Assembly: GCA_036676295.1 (NCBI GenBank)
Contig: JAKFDE010000027.1
Span: forward strand, 248,001 to 312,000
Origin: UBA4416 sp036676295
GTDB lineage: Bacteria; Bacteroidota; Bacteroidia; B-17B0; Aurantibacillaceae
Direction of reading: 5' to 3'
Length of the DNA stretch: 64,000 bases
Under the pieces are notes generated by a model. It was given only the letters and a program-made list of their open reading frames with translations, was not told the DNA's origin and did not search any database. The translations under genes were made by a program, and so were the position numbers. The first letter of the stretch is position 1. Each line of letters starts with the position of its first letter. Shown piece by piece: positions 25,704 to 32,883 of the stretch.

Positions 25704-26657
25704 GTGCTAAAAAACCCAATCATAGCTTTTTTTAAACTTATTCGGATAGAAAATCTGTTGATCATTGCGATCACTCAAATTTGTATCAAATATTTTGTAT
25801 TTGCACCCGTTAATGAATATTCAAAATTCACACCATTTCTTTTTTCTGTTTTAGTATTAAGTACCGTATTAATTGCAGCCGGAGGTTATATCATCAATGA
25901 TTATTTTGATGTAAAAACAGATAAGATCAATCATCCGGAAACGGTTGTTGTAGATGTTACAATAAAAAGACGCTGGGCCATGGCACTGCATATTCTACTT
26001 AATGCTATTGGCTTATTACTTGGTTTTTATTTAGCATTAAAATGTCATAATTTAAAATTGGTTTTATTTCAAATCATGAGTATTACTTTATTATGGTTTT
26101 ATTCTACCAATTTCAAAAAACAATTATTGGTTGGAAATATTGTAGTATCGGTTCTTACAGCCAGTATTCCTATCTTACCCATGATCTATGATTATTATTT
26201 TGTTGGAGAAGACATGCTGGACTCTATGCGGTTTTTGTTAGGTTCATTTTTCAATACTTTGATTTTTATTGGTGTAACCTATTCAGCTTTTGCTTTTTTA
26301 ACGTCGTTTGCCCGCGAGGTAATTAAAGATATGGAAGATTATAAAGGAGATAAACAAACCGGATGTAAAACCATGCCAATTGTTTGGGGTATATTAACCA
26401 GTAAGGTTGTTACCTTTTTTATCATCGTTATCACCATTGGATTACTATTGATCGCCGGTTTAAAATTTTATCAGGAAAAACACCTTATTGCAGTGTATTA
26501 TATTTTAGGATTAGTTGTATTACCACTGATTTTACTGTTGGTTCAAACTATCAAAGCCAAAACGTCCCGCGATTTTAAAATGGCCAGCTTATTGCTTAAA
26601 TTTACCATGCTATTTGGCATTGCCTTTACTTTAATTATTAAAAACTTGTATGAATAA
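25704..26657 (+). CDS. UbiA-family prenyltransferase, GGGP-synthase-2-like
   Basis: 317 residues, polytopic (eight or nine hydrophobic segments). The first Asp-rich motif is NDYFDVKTDKIN (residues 65-76) and the second is DMEDYKGDKQTG, which bind the Mg-diphosphate of the prenyl donor. In Bacteroidota this type is usually annotated as geranylgeranylglycerol-phosphate geranylgeranyltransferase-like; menaquinone-type aromatic substrates are an alternative. The start is a GTG at 25704 (MLKNPIIAFFKLIRIEN), chosen because this matches family N-termini. It overlaps the Maf gene by eight bases, so the two are translationally coupled. Confidence 0.87.
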   Translation: MLKNPIIAFFKLIRIENLLIIAITQICIKYFVFAPVNEYSKFTPFLFSVLVLSTVLIAAGGYIINDYFDVKTDKINHPETVVVDVTIKRRWAMALHILLNAIGLLLGFYLALKCHNLKLVLFQIMSITLLWFYSTNFKKQLLVGNIVVSVLTASIPILPMIYDYYFVGEDMLDSMRFLLGSFFNTLIFIGVTYSAFAFLTSFAREVIKDMEDYKGDKQTGCKTMPIVWGILTSKVVTFFIIVITIGLLLIAGLKFYQEKHLIAVYYILGLVVLPLILLLVQTIKAKTSRDFKMASLLLKFTMLFGIAFTLIIKNLYE

Positions 26658-27243
26658 TATTGAACAAATTATAAAAGAATTTCCATACCAAATTATTTTG
26701 GGTTCTAATTCTCCGCGCAGACAAGAATTATTAAAAAGTTTAGGATTTAATTTTTTAAATAAACCGATCAATGTAGAGGAAAGCTACCCGATCGATCTTT
26801 TAGCAGAAGAAATTCCTTTATTTTTAGCCGAAAAAAAAGCGGATGCTTATGAAGAAGAATTAAAAGATGAAGAAATATTAATTACTGCAGATACTATTGT
26901 TTGGTGCGATGGGAAAGCGTTTAATAAACCTGCTAATTTTGTGGAAGGCAAAAAAATGTTGGAAACACTAAGCGGTAAAATGCACGAAGTTTATACCGGC
27001 GTTTGTTTAAAAAGCGGGAATAAACAAACAACCTTTTATGATGTGAGTAAAGTGTATTTTAAAAAATTAAAAACTGAAGAAATAGAATATTACTTAACAA
27101 ATTATAGCCCATACGACAAAGCAGGTGGTTATGGTGTGCAGGACTGGATCGGTTATATTGGAATAGATAAAATTGAAGGGAGCTTTTATAATGTAATGGG
27201 GCTTCCTGTGAAAGAGTTATACGAAGAACTAATCAAATTTTAA
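26650..27243 (+). CDS. maf: Maf-family nucleoside triphosphate pyrophosphatase
   Basis: 197 residues. The Maf signature ILGSNSPRRQELLKSLG is at about residues 16-32, followed by ADTIVWCDGKAFNKP, LSGKMHEVYTGV and YDKAGGYGVQDW, which are the nucleotide-binding and catalytic segments. It probably hydrolyses non-canonical or pyrimidine NTPs to monophosphates as house-cleaning. It overlaps the prenyltransferase gene by eight bases and lies 17 bp before a secreted protein gene. Confidence 0.93.
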   Translation: MNNIEQIIKEFPYQIILGSNSPRRQELLKSLGFNFLNKPINVEESYPIDLLAEEIPLFLAEKKADAYEEELKDEEILITADTIVWCDGKAFNKPANFVEGKKMLETLSGKMHEVYTGVCLKSGNKQTTFYDVSKVYFKKLKTEEIEYYLTNYSPYDKAGGYGVQDWIGYIGIDKIEGSFYNVMGLPVKELYEELIKF

Positions 27244-27260
27244 TTTAAAAAATCAATAAA

Positions 27261-27881
27261 ATGAAATCATTATTTTTCTCTTTGATCTTATTTTTCTCTT
27301 CATTTTCTTATGCGCAAAAAGGAGATGAATATTATCTATTAAACACCGAGATCAACGAATTTGACGTTTTAGGATCTGACGACTATGAAATACATTTGAG
27401 TGAAGAAGATAACATCAACGAAAAATTACAAGTTAAGGTAGGTGCGGATCTAACGGCAGAACCTTTAGAAAACGAAAATTTTAATGCGAAAAATACGTTA
27501 GATGCTAATATGAAAACATGTTGGCTAACACCAAGCAATGGAAAGAGTGCGCAAATAGAATACGTGATCGATCTTCAGGAATCTAAATTAAGTTCTGCTA
27601 CTTTATTTCAAATGGCTGTATTTAATGGATGGAGAAAAGATTACCAAACCTGGAATGATTATTCTCGTGCTAAAAGGATCTTTATTAGCATTAATGATTC
27701 ACCTTATGCTGAAGTAACATTAGAAGACACATACAAACTACAATACATTGATCTTGATAGAAAAAAAATAGACAACACTCGTCGGTGTCGAATCAGAATT
27801 AAAATTCTGGAAACTTATCCCGGAAAAAAATATGAGAAAATGGCATTAAGTGATGTGCAGTTCATCGGGAAAGCAAAATAA
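27261..27881 (+). CDS. Secreted NADase-type glycan-binding-domain protein
   Basis: 206 residues with a signal peptide (MKSLFFSLILFFSSFSYAQ). The mature domain has the discoidin-like pattern NTLDANMKTCWLTP, GKSAQIEYVID, NGWRKDYQTWNDYSRAKR and LSDVQF at the end. This corresponds to the NADase-type glycan-binding/translocation domain found in many Bacteroidota secreted proteins. It probably binds a sugar outside the cell or in the periplasm. No catalytic domain is present. It ends the UbiA-Maf group and is convergent with the first DUF3606 gene by two bases. Confidence 0.78.
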   Translation: MKSLFFSLILFFSSFSYAQKGDEYYLLNTEINEFDVLGSDDYEIHLSEEDNINEKLQVKVGADLTAEPLENENFNAKNTLDANMKTCWLTPSNGKSAQIEYVIDLQESKLSSATLFQMAVFNGWRKDYQTWNDYSRAKRIFISINDSPYAEVTLEDTYKLQYIDLDRKKIDNTRRCRIRIKILETYPGKKYEKMALSDVQFIGKAK

Positions 27882-27883
27882 AA

Positions 27884-28087
27884 TTACTCACTATCGTATT
27901 TTTTCCAAATACTTTTCTTTTTCAAATTCATGTATAAGTAATCGTCCACAGCACCGGCGGAATTACCAATATTATTAATGGCATAGATCAGATCTTTTTC
28001 CTGACAATCTAAGATCCTGCTCCATTTTTTAAGAGAAGCATCTCCATTAATTACAATTTTCATATTTCTTAGTCCGCCCGGTTCCAT
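27884..28087 (-). CDS. DUF3606-like small protein (paralogue 1)
   Basis: 67 residues. The core SLKKWSRILDCQEKDL followed by AINNIGNSAGAVDDYL matches the DUF3606 pattern of a short helix-turn-helix-like fold with W..L......L..A....G.....V...L. It is strikingly similar to the second gene at 31287-31490: both begin ME..GLRN/GDLRNMKI and share the tail LKKKSIWKKY. The function of DUF3606 is unknown. The gene flanks a two-component island and is transcribed in the opposite direction to it. Confidence 0.75.
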   Translation of the reverse strand: MEPGGLRNMKIVINGDASLKKWSRILDCQEKDLIYAINNIGNSAGAVDDYLYMNLKKKSIWKKYDSE

Positions 28088-28160
28088 AGTGCAAATCCCA
28101 AACTCTTTAAAAACAATAGTACTATTTAATTTAGTTTGATATAGTTCTTTTCACGAAAAA

Positions 28161-28541
28161 TTAATACATAACAATCCCTTGTTCTTTAGGTACCTCATTA
28201 GCATTAACAGTAGCTAAAAACGTCAATGTTATACCGGTAATAATAAGAGCAAAAACTATTATTGAAATTATTCTTTGCTGTATATCTACCTTGCTTACTT
28301 CAAATGAAGGCAAAACATTTGTATCATTCATACTGCTTCTATTTATTGATGATAATGTGTTTTTCTTTCTTACTATTTTCTCTTTAATACTATTTAAATT
28401 GATGTTTTTGGGAGTATGGTCCCAGTCTAAATATTTATGATTTTGAAATATAGTATCTACACTCATACGTCCGGACTCGATCTTATCAAATTTTCGAATA
28501 TTGATGCGATCAATTTTTTTATGTGAATCAATGGTTGTCAT
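28161..28541 (-). CDS. C-terminally membrane-anchored small protein, function unknown
   Basis: 126 residues with the ATG at 28541 (MTTIDSHKKIDRIN). A longer frame to 28619 adds a Leu/Arg-rich stretch that looks non-coding. The N-terminal about 90 residues are polar and basic (IRKFDKIESGRMSVDTIFQNHKYLD type). A single hydrophobic helix (IISIIVFALIITGITLTFLATV) lies near the C-terminus, so the protein is probably a tail-anchored inner-membrane protein. I recognise no family. It is divergent from the CPPSC protein gene, with the 22-bp operator array in the shared upstream region. Confidence 0.55.
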   Translation of the reverse strand: MTTIDSHKKIDRINIRKFDKIESGRMSVDTIFQNHKYLDWDHTPKNINLNSIKEKIVRKKNTLSSINRSSMNDTNVLPSFEVSKVDIQQRIISIIVFALIITGITLTFLATVNANEVPKEQGIVMY

Positions 28542-28626
28542 AGTATTGTATAATATAAAACGCTTAACTCTTTTCAAAACTTGTCTAAGCCTCATCAAAG
28601 TTCGTATATATAAAAACAAAAAACAT

Positions 28627-28692
28627 CAGTATAAATACCCAATTAATACACTAAGTAAAAACACCTAAATCACTAAGTATTTTTACTTAATA
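28627..28692. promoter_or_regulatory. Tandem 22-bp operator array (three units)
   Basis: Three abutting 22-bp units at 28627-28648, 28649-28670 and 28671-28692. The last two begin CACTAAGTA like the units at 7719, and the third is nearly palindromic: AAGTA-TTTT-TACTT with TA flanks. The first unit is degenerate. The array ends 135 bp before the CPPSC protein gene, almost the same distance as the 7697-7740 array has to the PAS kinase gene. It could also serve the divergent gene at 28541. Confidence 0.6.
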
Positions 28693-28827
28693 TAAAAACA
28701 CGCAAAAAGGCTTATGTGCTCATTTTCAGTCAAATAATCAATGTTTTTTTACTACCATAGAAATATAATTGATGTGTTTTACTATATTTAAGCGAAAACT
28801 AATTACTAACCTTAAAAAATAATTCTT

Positions 28828-29148
28828 ATGAGTTTTACAGGACAAGAAAATCACGACATTACATTAGACGAAGCAAAAGAGTGGACCAAAAACTATAGAG
28901 TACAAGTTCCTTCAAACGCTACTAAAGCCCATTTTTTTGGCAAAGATGCTATTCAGGCAATATTAAATCAGGATGATTGTGTGGGAATACGTATTTATTA
29001 TGCGCTAGATACAGAAGACAGACAACAATTAATAGTTGTGGGTGCAGATGCCAATGAAAATGACCTGCATGAAGGATTATTGGCTGAAAGAAGCTTTCCA
29101 TGTCCTCCGTCATGTGGTGGAGGTGGTAGCCCACTTTTAATAGGATAA
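28828..29148 (+). CDS. Small CPPSC-motif protein of unknown function
   Basis: 106 residues and no signal peptide. The order is an N-terminal helix (ITLDEAKEWTKNYR), a GKDAIQAILNQDDCVGIRIYYAL segment (in two parts: helix then strand), LIVVGADANENDL, and a C-terminal CPPSC (Cys92, Cys96) followed by a Gly run. I recall this compact family from other Bacteroidota, without an assigned function. The Cys pair suggests metal binding or redox sensing. It lies behind an operator array and is followed by a terminator and then by the 7-TM, kinase and regulator genes on the same strand, so it may be the sensed or regulated component. Confidence 0.75.
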   Translation: MSFTGQENHDITLDEAKEWTKNYRVQVPSNATKAHFFGKDAIQAILNQDDCVGIRIYYALDTEDRQQLIVVGADANENDLHEGLLAERSFPCPPSCGGGGSPLLIG

Positions 29149-29158
29149 TTTTCGTAAA

Positions 29159-29186
29159 TTAAGGGCGACAATAGTTGCCCTTTTTT
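29159..29186 (+). terminator. Terminator after the CPPSC gene
   Basis: AAGGGC and GCCCTT form a hairpin followed by a T-run, ending one base before the ATG of the next gene at 29187. It would cut most transcripts after the CPPSC gene, perhaps giving it higher expression than the downstream sensor genes by partial read-through. Confidence 0.75.
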
Positions 29187-29840
29187 ATGAACGATGATTT
29201 TTCTTTTTATACCTTTTTAGCTGCAATTTCAGGTCTTAGTGGAATCATTCCAATAATATTTGCCCTTATAACTATTAAATATCAAAAGAATTATATTTTG
29301 CCAATTTTTATTCTGGTTTTTATTTCATTTTTAGTAGAAATCATCAATTGGACGTTCACTCAATTTAGTCAAAACAATCTGTACATATTTCACTTATATA
29401 CAATAATTGAATTTGTACTGCTGGGTCTTTTTTACACATATTATTTTAAACAATATTTTAAACCCACTATTTTTATCATAATAATGCCTCTATTTTTAAT
29501 TATAGCCATTACAGAATATTGCATAAAAGGAACCGGTAATATGAATAACATTTCTACATCAACAGAATCTATTATATTGGTGAGTTATGCTCTTTTTTTA
29601 TATTATTTTGTCATGACAAAATCATTGATTGAAAATTTATTATCCCATTCTATATTTTGGTTTAACTCGGCTATATTGGTTTATTTTTCGGGAAACTTAT
29701 TATTATTTGTATTTAGCAGTTACCTCGCAGAAACCAAAAACGAAAACTATTTTATGTTATGGGCAACCATTCATTCATTTTTTAATATTACGTTTAATCT
29801 TCTTTTAAGTTTAGGATTTTGGAAAACCAGGGTAAAATAG
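29187..29840 (+). CDS. Seven-TM membrane protein, likely sensor partner of the adjacent kinase
   Basis: About 217 residues with the ATG at 29187 (MNDDFSFYTFLAAIS); an upstream TTG lies within the terminator stem. The protein is almost wholly hydrophobic, with about seven helices and short loops, and has no soluble signalling domain. It is immediately followed, with overlap, by a HisKA_3 kinase that has a single helix of its own. In Bacteroidota such stand-alone multi-TM proteins often sit next to LiaS/NarX-type kinases. I infer that it senses a membrane or small-molecule signal. No family name can be given. Confidence 0.72.
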   Translation: MNDDFSFYTFLAAISGLSGIIPIIFALITIKYQKNYILPIFILVFISFLVEIINWTFTQFSQNNLYIFHLYTIIEFVLLGLFYTYYFKQYFKPTIFIIIMPLFLIIAITEYCIKGTGNMNNISTSTESIILVSYALFLYYFVMTKSLIENLLSHSIFWFNSAILVYFSGNLLLFVFSSYLAETKNENYFMLWATIHSFFNITFNLLLSLGFWKTRVK

Positions 29841-30625
29841 ATATTGTTACATTAATTGTTATTGCAACAATGGGGATATTGATTTTAATATCTTTCATTG
29901 TATTATTTGTGTTGATTCATCAAAAAAAGATGCTTGCCAATAAAAGTGCTATGATTGACAGTGAAAACAAGCACCAGAAAAAATTACTAGATGTATCGCT
30001 TGAAATTGCCGAACAAGAACGAATTAAAGTGGCCGCAAATATCCATGATGATGTGGGGATGATGATGAATGTGTTAAAGTTAAATTTAAGCAGAGCACAT
30101 CGTAATTTGAGTGATACAACCTTAGTAAATGAAATTTTAAATACCAGCTATGGGATTATTGATAATTCCATTGAAACGATCAGAGCAATTTCAAACGAAT
30201 TAATGCCGCCAACATTAATTAAATTAGGTTTTGTAAAAGGAGTAAAAGAATTATGCCGTCAGGTAAATTTATCAGAAGTAGTGACTATTAATTTCAAATC
30301 TGAATTAGAAGGTTTTTCTATTGATAAAAAAGTGGAGTTTCAATTATACCGCCTAATTAAAGAAATTGTCAATAATACCATAAAACATACAAAGGCTTCT
30401 CAAATAGATCTTGAAATTACAGCATCACAAAAACTTTTAACCATAACTATTTCCCATAATGGTGAAGGAATTACTACTAAAGAAATTAAACTATTAGCTG
30501 AAAAATCAACAGGTTTAGGGTTAAAAAGTATTTTTTCGAGAGCTCAACTTATTAATACTGAAATTCAATATCTTGTACCTGAGAATCAAAATGCAAAAGT
30601 TACGATAGAAACACCGATTTTATGA
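29819..30625 (+). CDS. HisKA_3-type sensor histidine kinase
   Basis: 268 residues. The start is a TTG at 29819 that overlaps the preceding gene by 22 bases; the next ATG would remove most of the single transmembrane helix (about 8-33). The phospho-acceptor is His76 in AANIHDDVGMMMN, the H-D-x-x-G form of the NarX/LiaS/DesK class. The ATPase domain has the N-box EIVNNTIKHTKA, a degenerate G1 with SHNGEGI, and STGLGLKSI. It has no sensory domain of its own, so input probably comes from the 7-TM protein. It overlaps the LuxR-type regulator gene by four bases. Confidence 0.88.
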   Translation: MENQGKIDIVTLIVIATMGILILISFIVLFVLIHQKKMLANKSAMIDSENKHQKKLLDVSLEIAEQERIKVAANIHDDVGMMMNVLKLNLSRAHRNLSDTTLVNEILNTSYGIIDNSIETIRAISNELMPPTLIKLGFVKGVKELCRQVNLSEVVTINFKSELEGFSIDKKVEFQLYRLIKEIVNNTIKHTKASQIDLEITASQKLLTITISHNGEGITTKEIKLLAEKSTGLGLKSIFSRAQLINTEIQYLVPENQNAKVTIETPIL

Positions 30626-31272
30626 AATCAAAAAAAACCATAGCCGTTGTTGATGACCACTCTTTATTTAGAGAAGGTTTAGTAAGTCTGTTAAAAGAAT
30701 ATGATGAATTTGAAGTCGTATTACAGGCATCAAACGGAAAAGAGCTAATGGATGGCTTAAAAAAAGAAAAACCTCAGGTTATATTGTTAGATATAGAAAT
30801 GCCAATTATGGATGGCATTGAAGCAACTGTTCAAATAAAAAAGAAATACCCAAATATTAAAGTGATCATTCTTACAATGCATAATGAAGAAGGATTAGTT
30901 TTTGATTTAATGGGCAGAGGTGCAAATGGTTTTTTACCAAAAGATAAAAGTGTGGAATTTGTAATTGATGCTATTTATGCTGTTTTAGAAAAAGGATATT
31001 ATTATAACGATGCTGTTGCAAAAGCAGTGATCGAAGGCGTAAGAAACAATACTACTATTAAAAAATCATTTTACCAATCGCCTTTATCAGGCAGAGAAAT
31101 AGAAATAATAAAACTAATATGCAAGCAACACACCTCCAAAGAGATAGGCGAAATATTAAATTTAAGTAACAGAACCATTGAAGCACATAAATACAATATC
31201 CTGACTAAAACAAAATCAACTAACACTGCCGGGGTTGTTTTATACGCCATTGAACACCACTTACTCGATTGA
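30622..31272 (+). CDS. LuxR/NarL-type response regulator
   Basis: 216 residues. The receiver (about 5-120) has Asp11/Asp12, phospho-acceptor Asp57 in ILLDIEMP, Thr in VIILTMHNE and Lys in FLPKDKS. A NarL-type helix-turn-helix (about 148-210) has SGREIEIIKLICKQHTSKEIG and LSNRTIEAHKYNI. It overlaps its kinase by four bases. The 22-bp array upstream of the island has half-sites (TACTTA, TACCTA) like those bound by NarL-family regulators, so autoregulation and control of the PAS-kinase operon are plausible, but unproven. Confidence 0.92.
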   Translation: MKSKKTIAVVDDHSLFREGLVSLLKEYDEFEVVLQASNGKELMDGLKKEKPQVILLDIEMPIMDGIEATVQIKKKYPNIKVIILTMHNEEGLVFDLMGRGANGFLPKDKSVEFVIDAIYAVLEKGYYYNDAVAKAVIEGVRNNTTIKKSFYQSPLSGREIEIIKLICKQHTSKEIGEILNLSNRTIEAHKYNILTKTKSTNTAGVVLYAIEHHLLD

Positions 31273-31286
31273 TCTTATTAGTATAA

Positions 31287-31490
31287 TTATTCGTTGGTAT
31301 ATTTTTTCCAAATGCTTTTCTTTTTCAAATTCATATACAAATAATCATCGACCGCACCTGCCGAATTTCCTATTAAGTTAATGGCATCCAGTAAATCTTT
31401 TTCTTTACAATCTAATCTTTCACACCATTTCTTCAAAGAAGTTTTTCCCTCAATTTCAATTTTCATATTTCTCAGATCGCCCTCTTCCAT
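31287..31490 (-). CDS. DUF3606-like small protein (paralogue 2)
   Basis: 67 residues, roughly three-quarters identical to the protein encoded at 27884-28087 by direct comparison. NMKIEIEGKTSLKKW, DLLDAINLIGNSAG and LKKKSIWKKY are the shared blocks. It is on the minus strand and convergent with the response-regulator gene. Together the two copies bracket the two-component island like bookends. The duplication appears to include the gene only; the upstream DNA differs. A weakly related 22-bp tandem repeat lies 43 bp upstream at 31533-31576. Confidence 0.72.
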   Translation of the reverse strand: MEEGDLRNMKIEIEGKTSLKKWCERLDCKEKDLLDAINLIGNSAGAVDDYLYMNLKKKSIWKKYTNE

Positions 31491-31532
31491 AGCACAAATT
31501 TCAGACTTTTTAAAGAAAAAAACACATGGATC

Positions 31533-31576
31533 AATCTGTTTTTTAATGAGATTTAATCTGTTTTTTACTTAAATTA
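31533..31576. repeat. 22-bp tandem repeat upstream of the second DUF3606 gene
   Basis: AATCTGTTTTTTA occurs at 31533 and again at 31555, exactly 22 bp apart. Read on the minus strand the second copy carries TTTAAGTAAAAA, like the TAAGTAAAAA of the unit at 28649. The period matches the two other arrays, but the palindrome is mostly lost, so membership of the same operator class is uncertain. Confidence 0.4.
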
Positions 31577-31618
31577 TATATAGCTTTTGTAAGAGTCATA
31601 ACAATGCTATTAGAAACA

Positions 31619-31648
31619 AAAAAAATCCGTACAAGTACGGATTTTTCA
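31619..31648 (-). terminator. Terminator of the hemerythrin operon
   Basis: AAAAATCCGTAC and GTACGGATTTTT form a perfect 12-bp stem with a two-base loop (AA), with A and T runs on both sides, so it can work in both directions. It lies 20 bp past the hemerythrin stop. Confidence 0.8.
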
Positions 31649-31665
31649 AAAAGGTGTAATTCAAC

Positions 31666-32127
31666 TTATTTCCAAAATTCATCGCCCCAATCTTCATAAA
31701 CACTACTCTCAGAATGAATTTCCATGATCATTTCCAATTCGTGTGGAGATGCTACCTTCTGAATTTCATTAAACAAAATTCGTTCTTCAAAGCGAATATG
31801 ATTTTCCAGTTCTTCTTCCAGTAAGCTCAGCGATTTCCTGATATCTGTTGTATTTTCAAACAGTCTTTTTAATCTTCTATGATCAGTTAAGGCTTTTTTC
31901 ACTAATTCATTGTCATTACCCAACAGTGGAAAAATAAATTCTTCCTCGATATTAAAATGAGCATATAAACTGTTTTTAAAAAAACAATCCGTATAATTTT
32001 TTATTCGCTCAATTTCAATAGATTTTTTCAGTCCGGTACGGATCTTCCAACAAAGCAATAAACCGTGGTGATGTTCACGACTCAATGGTTGTAAGGATTT
32101 TGTTCGTTTTATTGGTCCTTGTTTCAT
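31666..32127 (-). CDS. Hemerythrin HHE-domain protein
   Basis: 153 residues forming one four-helix bundle. Candidate di-iron ligands are in REHHHG (His19-21), AHFNIEEEF (His57, Glu61), His83 in TDHRRL and HIRFEERIL (His110, Glu114/115). It probably binds oxygen or NO at a di-iron site, or repairs iron-sulphur clusters as YtfE/Ric does, although it lacks the Ric N-terminal domain. It is the last gene of a three-gene operon (small membrane protein, cupin, hemerythrin) and overlaps the cupin gene by four bases. An Rrf2-type regulator is encoded just upstream. Confidence 0.88.
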   Translation of the reverse strand: MKQGPIKRTKSLQPLSREHHHGLLLCWKIRTGLKKSIEIERIKNYTDCFFKNSLYAHFNIEEEFIFPLLGNDNELVKKALTDHRRLKRLFENTTDIRKSLSLLEEELENHIRFEERILFNEIQKVASPHELEMIMEIHSESSVYEDWGDEFWK

Positions 32128-32459
32128 GATTTTTCATTGTTTTTAACAGAACCTATTATTAGAGTACAATGACTGTTAGTGTGATTACTGATTGCATGTG
32201 CTACATGCGAAGGAAAAATAAAAACATCACCAAATACTCCCTTATAGAGTTTATGATCTATCATCATTTCAGGATTACCTTCTAACACAACGGCATATTC
32301 GGTTTTATCAACATGCTTATGTACAGGGTACGTAGATTCCGGTTCCACTCTTATAAATTTCAAACTACCATTTTCAAGATCAAAAAGCTCTTTAGACAAA
32401 AACCCTTCTATTTGTCCACTTTTCCACTCAACTAATTTATATTTTATATTGTGTTCCAC
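32124..32459 (-). CDS. Small cupin protein
   Basis: 111 residues of a single cupin fold. VHKHVDKTEYAVVLEGNPEM carries motif 1 with two His and a Glu, and GDVFIFPSHVAHAISN carries motif 2 with the final His, so a full metal site is present. No enzyme activity can be assigned. It is flanked by a small membrane protein gene (18 bp away) and the hemerythrin gene (four-base overlap), so it acts with them, probably in nitrosative or oxygen stress. Confidence 0.82.
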   Translation of the reverse strand: MEHNIKYKLVEWKSGQIEGFLSKELFDLENGSLKFIRVEPESTYPVHKHVDKTEYAVVLEGNPEMMIDHKLYKGVFGDVFIFPSHVAHAISNHTNSHCTLIIGSVKNNEKS

Positions 32460-32477
32460 TTTGAGTCTATTAGTAAT

Positions 32478-32816
32478 TTAAATATTTATTAAAATAAAAA
32501 TGATGTTTAGTATAAGACTTAAATAGAAAATAGTTAAACACAATTTAGCGGAACCTAATGCTATAAATACAGCATTACTTGCCATAGTAATTGCGGCACA
32601 CGAAGCTAATTGAATAATATTTGCATTATTTTCGAGAATAAAACCGCAAGCAATAGAGCCTAAACAACTTTGAATAGTGATACACATAGCCATCCAGCCA
32701 AAACGAGACTTTTCGAATTTAATTGCTTGCTCATTAAACCAAGTGTCTACACCTCTTTTTGATGTGTTGGGCTGAAATTTTTTTACTACTGTTTGTGATT
32801 GTTTTGATGTATTCAT
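32478..32816 (-). CDS. Small membrane protein of the Rrf2/hemerythrin operon
   Basis: 112 residues. A polar N-terminus with GVDTWFNEQAIKFEKSRFGW precedes two or three hydrophobic helices (MAMCITIQSCLGSIACGFIL, LASCAAITMASNAVFIALG, LTIFYLSLILNIIFILINI). I recall homologues next to Rrf2 and NO- or oxygen-related genes in Bacteroidota, but no function is known. It heads the operon, and a candidate operator shared with the Rrf2 gene lies 35 bp upstream of its start. Confidence 0.7.
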   Translation of the reverse strand: MNTSKQSQTVVKKFQPNTSKRGVDTWFNEQAIKFEKSRFGWMAMCITIQSCLGSIACGFILENNANIIQLASCAAITMASNAVFIALGSAKLCLTIFYLSLILNIIFILINI

Positions 32817-32850
32817 GTTTTTATTTTTAAATTAATATTTAAATATATTA

Positions 32851-32873
32851 AGACCTTTATATCCTTTATTATT
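32851..32873 (-). promoter_or_regulatory. Candidate Rrf2 operator upstream of the membrane protein/cupin/hemerythrin operon
   Basis: AGACC-N5-ATCCTTTATTATT on the plus strand. The same sequence with only the five central bases changed lies at 33361-33383 upstream of the Rrf2 gene. On the transcribed strand it reads AATAATAAAGGAT-N5-GGTCT, with repeated AAAGG words. Its position 35 bp before the ATG fits a repressor site overlapping a promoter. Confidence 0.65.
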
Positions 32874-32883
32874 GTAATTTTTT

